This document shows positions 56,480 to 64,000 of a stretch of 64,000 nt of DNA, one piece after another. Each line of letters begins with the position of its first letter. Within the stretch, counting starts at the first letter, position 1. Source of the DNA: Isoetes taiwanensis. Its lineage: Eukaryota; Streptophyta; Lycopodiopsida; Isoetales; Isoetaceae. The translations under genes were made by a program, and so were the position numbers. The stretch is taken from NCBI GenBank assembly GCA_021234155.1, contig JAJEKV010000060.1:2128323-2192322 (forward strand). Direction: 5' to 3'. The notes beneath the pieces were generated by a model, which made no database searches, had not been told where the DNA came from, and saw nothing but the letters and a program-made list of their open reading frames with translations.

Positions 56480-58115
56480 AAGTTAAATGTGGTTGCAGAC
56501 GCATTCTCTCGATGGCCCTTGGAGACGAAAGTGCATTCTAATGTCATGCCGACCTTAGCTAATGAATTTCGTAAGAAGATCGAAGATGCCATTCCTTCAA
56601 GTCTTGAATTTAAGGATGCATGGGCTAGTCTTTGCAAGGACAGACAAGGAAATGGAAGCCTTCAAGTATTCTAAAAAAGAAGGTAATCTCCTATACTGCA
56701 AGAATAAATTATACATAATAAGAACAGAATAGAATAGAGTAGAGTTTTTATTGTATACGGAGACCAATGGCCTATGGGACCCAACAAGAGGTGCAGCAAG
56801 CGTATTACTGTCCGGGCTGAAAAACCCCCTCCCCGCCCTTAAAGAATTGCTTGGGAGAAAAACCGTGACAGGAATAGACTTGCTGTCAAACTATACAAAT
56901 ACCGAAACGAATATAAATATAGACAGAAATATGTACATGCATCAGGTAAGTGCCCGAGGGCCAAGCTGATCTCAACGATCCATGATCTCTTGAATGTATG
57001 AGCCCAATCTCCGTACCGAGCTCATGCTCAGCATCTCATGCAGGGGCTGGCCAGGATGGACAGCTCAGCATAGCATGTCCATAAGAACGGGTGAATAAAT
57101 TATCATAAGGGGTGAGGAAGTTAATTTTTCATGATATGCATAATAGCCCAATTGCTGGTCATGCAAGATTCATGAAAACCTACTTCAAAATTAGAAGTAG
57201 TTTCTTCTGGCCAGGCATGAAGAAATATATAGCAAGGTACATTCAAGAGTGCCAGTTATGCCAACATGTGAAAGTGGAGCAACTTCAGATTCCAGGAGCC
57301 TTAGAACCCTTGGCAGTGTCAAACGCCAAATGAGAAGTAGTCAGCAGGACTTCATAGCAGGCATCCCATAAGCCATGATGTCTTAATGGCAGTGGTCAAC
57401 AAGTTGTCGAAGATGCCACATTTTGTTTTTCATGTCGAACTACACACACATTCTTAGATATCGTCTTGCTATTTGCAAAAGAGATTTTTAGATTGCATGG
57501 GATGCCTAGGCAGATCATCTCCAACAGGGACCCAAACTTTATAATCGCTTTCTAGTAAGATTTCTTCAACACCATTGGGATGAAGCTCTGTATAAGCACA
57601 ATATATCATCCTCAAACAATTGGCCAGATGAAGTGAACGAGAAGCCGCCAGAAGAGCTTAACCGATAAGCACAAAACAAGAAAGAAATTTCAAGTTGGAG
57701 ATAGCGTGTGGCTCAAGATTAAAGTCAAGCAAGCCAAGCTCTGTATCGGCAGTTAGAAAAGCTTGCTCCAAGGTGGAGGGGACCATTTAGAATTGTTCAA
57801 ATAGTAGGTAATCAATTCTACAAATTAGTTCTTTCCGCTCACTTCAAGGTCTGCAAGGCCTTAGTCTTCTTAAAAACCACACTCCTAACCCAGAGGAGAT
57901 GTTAAAAACTCCAACCTTATTGAAGATGGCTTGAGTAACAACTTGAGATTATTCCTGAAGTCCTCCTTGATAGGGCATATAAGAGACAAGGAGGTCTCAA
58001 TTCCTCTAATACTTGGTCAAGTGGAAACAATTGCCAGTGAAAGACGCAACTTTGATACTCAGCTCGGATTTGGAGAAATAATACCCAGAGTTCATGGAGC
58101 AATACCAAGGTAGGC
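56480..58115 (+). pseudogene. RNase H end, integrase and chromodomain of the second chromovirus copy
   Basis: VVADAFSRWPLETKVHSN (56489) is the usual end of RNase H (VVADALSRRP). A 390-base stretch at about 56700-57095 with no counterpart in the first copy interrupts. Integrase then has a full zinc-binding set: FHDMHNSPIAGHARFMKTYF with HARF, WPGMKKYI, YIQECQLCQHVK (57112-57333). The core is broken: MAVVNKLSKMPHF, SNRDPNF, then IYHPQTIGQ. WLKIKVKQAK marks the C-terminal barrel; EIIPEVLLDRAYKRQ and a shifted VKWK-like block near 58010 mark the chromodomain. Confidence 0.78.
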
Positions 58116-58755
58116 TCGTCACCAACGGAGTCGACAATGAGTCCCAAAATGAGTGCGAGATGGTGGCAGCACTGGACCCTCCTTTCAGCAGGGTTGAGGG
58201 GGGTGCCACGCATACATGCATCTTAGAATAGGATTATGATAGGATGCATGATAGGGAACCACCCGGAATCTATGGCCATTATTGGAGAATAGGCCATCTT
58301 ATACGCCAAGGGTGATAAAGAGTATAGGCATTAGACAAGCATTCATTGTAGGCATGATAGGACAACATTTCCCATCGTCATTATAGGGGAAGCATCCTCC
58401 CCCAATGCCAAAGAAATGTTGCATTCATGTAGGTTAAAATTAGGGGGGTTCTTAAAACCACAATTTATTAATTAAACTAACATGATGTGCTACTTGCAGA
58501 CAAATAAAGGAGGGGCAACGAGTAGGATGAGCGCATCAGGCATTTTATCTTTAATTATGACTTTTAAGTATGTTATTATGATACTATGACTTTTATATAT
58601 GTTATTATGTTTTTGTAATGATAAACTTGTTAAGGCTATCTAATGTTGGAAGCTCATGGTTGTAATAAGATTCTAAGTGTTGTATTCTTTATTGTTATTG
58701 TTGTTAAGGTTGATGCGAAGTTCATTTCACCTTATCGTAATACTGAGGACATCAT
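58116..58755 (+). other. Non-coding 3' interior of the second copy
   Basis: Matches 12000-12316 in places (AACCACAATTTATTAATTAA at about 58456 versus AACCACAAATTATTAACTAA at 11978). No gene. Confidence 0.5.
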
Positions 58756-58784
58756 AAGGGGGGGAGGGGGGTGACATTCTCCTA
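58756..58784 (+). repeat. Polypurine tract and first bases of the second copy's 3' LTR
   Basis: AAGGGGGGGAGGGGGG (58756-58771) followed by TGACATTCTCC, the counterpart of TGTGACGGTCC. LTR text stops here and resumes at about 62830, so a LINE lies a dozen bases into the LTR. Confidence 0.75.
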
Positions 58785-58799
58785 AAACCAGAAGATATT

Positions 58800-59455
58800 C
58801 GAAAGGGAGGAGAGTTGGAAGAGGATGACGAACTGCTCCAATTGGTTTGTGGTCTCACCTGTGAATTGAAGGCAGCAAGGGATGATATTAAACTTGTTAT
58901 AGATGAATTGAAAGCTGCCAGATAAGAGTTATGAAATGTTAAAGGGGAGATAAAGACTGTAAAGGATGAATTGCAGATAATAAAAAGCAGCATGAAAGGG
59001 ATACAATTAGGATTGGATGAAGTAAAGGAGACATTGGATGAAGAACATGTAATAGCACAGATTACCTCAAATTTAGAGAACAAGGTCACATCTCTGTTTG
59101 CACAAGGGCAGGAGAGGCTGTCTGAGCAAGAAGAAAGGACGGTATGGGCGAAAAATCTTATTATTGCCGGTCTTAAGGAAGAAGAGGTGAGAACATCAAT
59201 GATACCGTTGATATGCTTTTTAGAGAATGCATGCATTTGGTAGATCCAGGAGTCTTGTTTTGTAGACGACTTGGCAATAAGACAGGGGGCAGAAATAGAT
59301 TGATATTGCTGTAATTTGGATCAATTGAAGCACGAACAAGGGTGATGCAACACAAAAGCCATCTTAAAGGGCAGAAACTCTGGTTAAATGATGATTTAAC
59401 GCTGCAGCAACAAAAGAAAGGAGACAGCTCCTAGAAGTAAAAAAAACTAAGGGAT
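58800..59455 (+). pseudogene. LINE ORF1: coiled coil plus RRM-like domain
   Basis: Heptad-rich ELKAARDDIKLVIDELKAAR and KDELQIIKSSMKGIQLGLDE (58860-59010), then NLIIAGLKEEE, FCRRLGNK, RLILL, ARTRVMQHKSHLKGQKLW and a QQQKKG / KKLRDEGKNA end. This coiled coil plus 'N-II-G--E / RLG- / RP-LV-F / R--VL--S--L' pattern is that of L1-like ORF1 RNA chaperones. Two stops and a frameshift near 59190. Confidence 0.7.
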
Positions 59456-59518
59456 GAAGGAAAAAATGCTTAAATTGTTAATAGCATATTGGTTATCCAT
59501 AACCGGACATAGGGAAAC

Positions 59519-60330
59519 GATGCCCAAGCTTTTAATTTGGAATGTTCATGGTTTGAACGAGAATACCTTTATTAATGATACTCTATTTCAAAAATATGAT
59601 ATACTAGCTTTTTTAGAGACATGGAAATCAGAAACTAACAGGTTATTGGCAATTTTTGGCTTTGAGATTATCGACTCAGTCTAGAATCCCATTAGAAACA
59701 CCAGAAGGGGATGGGGTGGGATAGCTTGCTATGCAAAGAAAGACATTGTAAAATCTGTCACAATGGAGAAGAAGGACGAATATGCGCAGTATGCCCAGGC
59801 AGATGTGTACCTTGCAATTGCTTATTTTGCACCATTAGATCCACAGCCTGATGTGGTGTATTCAAAAAAAGGTTTGAGTGCTGATGATCCCGTTCTTCAC
59901 TTAGCCTCTGATGTGTGGAAATATTAGCAACAAGGACTAGTTTTCATAATGGGTGACTTAAATGGCAGAATCAGTAACATGCAAGCCATGTTGTTGTCGG
60001 GAGAAGGCAATGAATTGTGGTTAAATGAGTTAACTGTGAAACATGATGTCCGGCCAAGAACATCTGTAGATTGCATGTAAAATAAGATGGGAAGGCATTT
60101 TCTTGCATTATGTGAATCATTTAATATGATAATCTACAACGGCCTTACAAAATATCCTGGCTCCGGAGGATTTACATGTTTCCAGCCCAATGGTTGTAGC
60201 ACCGTGGATTTGTTAATTGGTGAATCAAGAAGTATACAGCTCGTGTCAGAATTCATTGTTGTGGACAGGAATCCAGACTCAGACCATGCACCCTTGCACA
60301 TTTGCTCGAATATGAAATGCAATAAAGGTA
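59519..60330 (+). pseudogene. LINE ORF2 endonuclease domain
   Basis: Apurinic-like endonuclease blocks: PKLLIWNVHGLNENT (59524), LAFLETWKS (about 59610), GWGGIACYAKKDI (59710), LAIAYFAP (59812), VFIMGDLNGRIS (59943; catalytic GD-N) and NPDSDHAPLHI (60272; catalytic SDH). Key catalytic residues are all present; stops at about 59682 and 59925 break the frame. The region 60330-60740 is linker. Confidence 0.85.
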
Positions 60331-60739
60331 TGCCACCATTTCTGCCACAATCGAAATTAAGGGTGAGCTACAAACTAGCATCCAAGTATGAAGATATGTT
60401 GACGAAAAAACTGGAAAACATAAAATGGGAAGGTAGCAAAGAAAGAAATATGCATATTCAACATTTGATACAGGATGTTGCATCCTCTGTTTTTGGATAT
60501 ACAAACCCAAAGGGAAAAGAAAAAGAGATAGTAAATGGTTTGATAAAGGACGTTTTGACGCAAAGAAGATGTTTAAACAGAGTAAAGGGACGCGAGATTT
60601 GAAACATTACAAGAACATAGTAAAAAGAAAGAAAAAAGAGTGGCTAGGGAACCATCAAGAGATGGTCATGATGGAACAAGGGATAAGACCCAAAAAAGTT
60701 TTTCAGCAGATTCAGAAAACATACGGGGATAGGTAATAT

Positions 60740-62741
60740 CCAAAGAGATGATCTCTTTAGCTTGGTAAAGGCCTTATATCAGACTATAGATGTAGAGGGT
60801 TTTTCATTTAGTGGTGAAGCATCTTTACTTTTTACACGCACAGATGTTTCTGATGCACTTAGAAACATGGCAAATGGCCGAGCATGTGATTCGAATGGGC
60901 TGATAATCGAGCTATTGAAATGGGGAGAATCCAAATTACATAAATTCCTTATGGATCTATGTAATGATGCTTCGAAAAATGGATTTCCAAATACATAGTG
61001 CTTAAATAGGATTGTACCTATTCATAAAGCTGGAAGTAGAGATGATGTGTAGAACTATCGGACCATTTTGGTGAGCAATGTATTTGCTAAATTGTTTGCA
61101 TCTATACTAGAACGGAAATTGTCTTTAGAGGCAGATGAAAATGATATTCGAGCCTTTAGTCAAGGAGGTTTTAATACTAATCACTCCACTCTAGACCATT
61201 TAGTTACACTGCGAAAGGTGCAAAGGGTGCTGGAAATAAAAAATACCTTGCCTTTATAGATCTCACAAAGGCTTTTGATGCAGTTAAGAGAAAAGATCTT
61301 GCTTGCAGGTTGGAAATGCTACAAATTTCAGAGGAACTTCGTTGTGCAATTGCGTGCTTATATGTCAGGGTGCTAGTACAACTATCTTTCCCATTTATAG
61401 GGCCAGAAAAAGTGCAGAATACAATTGGGGTAAAGCAAGGTTGCCCTTGCTCTCCAACTCTTTTTTTATTGTTCATAGATGAACTAGAAAATTGGATGAC
61501 GAGGCTTGGGGATTTAGGAGTCTATTTGGGACGGTATGTTTTACAGCTCTTGCTTTTTGCTAATGATATAATTGTGTTAATATCAAAGAATCCAGCTGGA
61601 CTACAATGCCATCTAGATGTGTTATGTGGGTTTTGTGAAGAAAAAAGCATGAGGGTTAATCCTGATAAAGCAAAGATAATGGTGCTAGGAGGCTGAGATA
61701 ACACAATATTTTATGTAGGTGGCATTCTGCTTGAGCAGGTCATGATGTATAAGTATCTGGGAATTGAAGTGTCAAATAATTATAAATGGATATTGGCAGC
61801 TCAGAAACATGCATCGGATGGTCTTAGAGCGTTTCACAGTATGATGAATTAGTGTAAAATCAACAATTTTGAACATTGGCGACTAAGAAAACTCTTTTTT
61901 GGAATACAAGTAAAAACAATGGTTCTTTATGGAAGCCCGGTTTGGGGGCCAAGTTTGTCTTTAAAGGGGTGGAGCGATAGAGAGAAGAGACAAAAAAGAT
62001 TCTTGATAGGTGAATTGGGAGTCAAGGTGCTATCTATCTATCTATCTTATTGCATGATGTTGGCTGAAATAGGTCCATTACCTCTTGAAGTAGAGGCATT
62101 GTGCAGAATGATTTCATTTGTTAACAAGGTTCTAGCTATGGACACTGACCGCTTAGCCTATCAAGCCCTTATACATAGCACAAAAGGTTGGTATGCTGAT
62201 CGATGGGCAAGGAAATGGCTTGATGATGACAATTGGCCGCTATCCCAGAAATTTGAAGAGATACATGATTATATGGCTGCATGAACAATTCGTAAACTTT
62301 GGCGAGTAGATGAAGAAAAGGATGTAAAAAGGAAATTATACTTGGCTAACCTAAATGATCTGGGCAGAGTATAAGGAGCAGCCTTTTCTACTCTCATGCA
62401 TTAGCATAAGGAAACGCATGCTTATTTCTCAAATGAGATTGTCATCTCACAATTTGCGAATTGAGACTGGTAGGTGGGATGAAACACCTCATAAGGAGCT
62501 GCTTTGTCCAAGTTGCCTAGATCCAGCTATTGAAGATGAAGAACACGCACTCTTGAAATGCGCAACATACAAACAGGTAAGGGCTCGTTATGGCATTACA
62601 ACTTCAACACTTGGTAAACTTTTTCTTTTGTCTGCATATACTTTATATTCATATTTTAGAGATCTTTTGAAAGAAAGAGAAGATATAACTGAGCTTTTCA
62701 CTCTTATGAGTAATTTTGACATTGATGGCGCTCTGAATTAA
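60740..62741 (+). pseudogene. LINE ORF2 reverse transcriptase and C-terminal domain
   Basis: RTDVSDALRNMANGRACDSN (60838), RIVPIHKAG (61009), NVFAKLFASILERKL (61077), FSQGGFNTNHSTLDHLVTLR (61156), AFIDLTKAFDAVKRKDL (about 61250; first catalytic Asp), VKQGCPCSPTLFLLFID (61430), LLLFANDIIVLISKN (61549; FADD became FAND, so the second catalytic Asp is lost), then IVVLYGSPVWG. The C-terminus keeps the Cys/His block LLCPSCLDPAIEDEEHALLK followed by C (62505-62570). Frame breaks near 61250, 61695 and 62282. Confidence 0.88.
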
Positions 62742-62829
62742 GTGCCAAAGCACTAATTTGTATTCTTTTGCCATAGAGGCCTGGGGGCCTAAATGGCTTG
62801 ATTAATAAAATAAATAAATAAGTAGTATA

Positions 62830-63335
62830 AATATATATATTTTAGGCCATGTCACCATATAAGCCTACATTGTTAGACTTGTATACATTCGTGTGGGGAG
62901 GAAGCATGGCCAAGTTATTATATAACTTAGACAACCTTAGGTATGGAACCATTTTCACGTGGCTTCATCCTATTGGTGACCCGCCACATGGACACATCTC
63001 ATTGGAGCTACATGGCACATCATGTAAACCTAGCCTACAAAGGCTAAACCCTAAACCTAGACCATTTTCTAGTTCCAACAGTTCTTGACCTCACTGCACA
63101 TTCGTAACTCTGTTTTGAGGATCGTTTTCTATGCAGCACATCTGTTGCAATCCCAGGAGTGTGTGCGCATCAAAAGAGGCAGAATGTACCCCAAAGTACA
63201 TGCAAGGTGATGGAGGCCCTAGGAGCTGGAGCAGGCCTTTTGAGTAGATTCTTTAGTAGATCGTCTGGAAGCTAGCATTCCAAGTGAGTTAGCATCTTGC
63301 CTTCATAGTTTATAGTAGATCGAGGGGGGAGGGGG
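62830..63335 (+). repeat. Remainder of the second copy's 3' LTR
   Basis: Parallels 12345-12870: AAGCATGGCCAAGTTATTAT (62902), ACCATTTTCACGTGGC, CATCCTATTGGTGACCCGCC, AGGCTAAACCCTAAACCTAG (63047), GAGCTGGAGCAGG and TAGCATTCCAAGTGAGTTAGC. Clearly the same LTR family but much more diverged than the two LTRs of the first element are from each other. It ends early, before the second half of the 1.64 kb LTR. Confidence 0.75.
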
Positions 63336-63860
63336 GAGGGGAAGGGAGCACATTTATATTGCAACTTATAAGAAGTCCGAGTTTAAGGACAAAAAGCGCA
63401 TAAAGTGACACCAGTACATTGTCACCGACATCCTCATTCATAGAAATAAGATCAAAGTCTTACCATAGCAGGCAAGGTTAGGTCTGCAGTTCTTCCTGCT
63501 CAATCATCCAGAAAAGAAGACTGAGATGCCTGCTTAGGGTCCTATCAATGACGAGGAGGTTGAGAAGAAAATTAGGAAGCATAGGAAGATGGTGTTCACA
63601 GCCAGAATGAAATATCGTTGGACGCAAATGGATGGTGATTTGATCTTCCCCCACAAATGAAAATGTCATATGCCTACTACATTGAGGACCACCTTCTTCC
63701 CCAAGATGGATGTTTGCTCGACTTCTTTTCATGTGGCACATTTTCTAGGGTTGCTTTGATCTAGGAGATGAAGAATGTGGCTTTGGAATATAATGAGCGA
63801 AGATCACGGTTTCTTAGAGGCTTCTTCATGTACCTGGAGAAGAATTTTAGGGTTTAGATT
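63336..63860. other. Interval without a supported gene
   Basis: Polypurine patch at 63319-63346, then low-content frames on both strands (63741-63478 minus). No domain recognised. Confidence 0.4.
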
Positions 63861-64000
63861 ATTTGGGTTTACATTAGATACAAGACATGAATATAAGAAC
63901 TATAGAGATAATAGACATAAGTAAATATTGTTGCTTGTAGTAATACCCCTTCGTTGCAGATCCTTGACCCCTGAACACGGGAGCTGCTTGACCACATCGA
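63861..64000 (+). mobile_element. Start of another gag-like chromovirus fragment, cut by the window end
   Basis: TTAGATACAAGACATGAATA (63872) and GCAGATCCTTGACCCCTGAA repeat 52799 and 52920 (GCAGATCCTTGACCCCTCAA). Confidence 0.75.

Larger units (their letters stand above)
58785..62822 (+). mobile_element. Near full-length LINE, decayed
   Basis: ORF1, ORF2 endonuclease, reverse transcriptase and C-terminal Cys/His block in order on the plus strand, ending in AATAAAATAAATAAATAAG, a TAAA-type tail. Integrated just inside the 3' LTR of the second chromovirus. Target duplication not resolved. Frames are broken by scattered stops. Confidence 0.88.

Noticed and set aside
58727-59236. 169-codon minus-strand ORF
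   Set aside because: Shadow of the LINE ORF1 coiled coil on the plus strand.

Overview
The window looks like nuclear DNA of a land plant with a large, transposon-rich genome. The clearest host gene is a split, apparently intact DRB2-type double-stranded-RNA-binding protein (43143-44730, minus strand), a plant-specific family. Around it are chromodomain Ty3/gypsy elements, two LINEs, a PIF1-like helicase remnant and a Helitron end. A fern or other non-seed plant is my guess; nothing here proves it.

Layout. 1-1560: a 1.16 kb inverted repeat. 1561-15600: an old minus-strand LINE split by an 11.5 kb chromovirus (2468-13975; LTRs 2468-4108 and 12330-13975, CCCAC target duplication, initiator-Met primer site, decayed gag-pol, chromodomain, polypurine tract). 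15690-16345: a fragment of a related chromovirus. 16376-17540: a broken PIF1-like helicase. 17652-18145 and 21408-21770 plus 38653-38812: two copies of a dispersed repeat, the second interrupted by a 16.9 kb element (21771-38652) with 32-bp terminal inverted repeats. 38813-43142: no gene. 43143-45350: DRB2. 46345-58771: a second, heavily interrupted chromovirus of the same family. 58785-62822: a LINE sitting at the start of that element's 3' LTR, which resumes to about 63335; the window then ends in another gag-like fragment.

The most interesting content is histone H3. The chromovirus at 2468-13975 carries, between its primer site and gag, a frame-broken H3 whose ends match canonical H3 (ARTKQT start; AIHAKRVTLMPKDI near the end). 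The second family copy has an H3-fold ORF at 51161-51598 in the matching place upstream of gag, and the two share derived residues. The 16.9 kb inverted-repeat element carries another, more canonical H3 core with a 23-residue Arg-rich insertion. So H3-fold genes occur in two unrelated mobile-element types within 64 kb.

The 16.9 kb element also holds two families of paralogous unknown genes, a long multi-frame gene next to the right terminus that could be its mobility gene, a nested Helitron, and five arrays of a 26-bp palindrome at about 58-bp spacing placed between genes, reminiscent in layout of baculovirus hr regions. It has no recognisable DNA polymerase, capsid or packaging gene, so I call it a large inverted-repeat element of unknown class.

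Caution: paired repeats (LTRs, inverted-repeat arms) differ unusually often where one copy has CAG or CTG and the other CGG, CCGG or CACGG, so some frameshifts may be consensus errors at modified sites.
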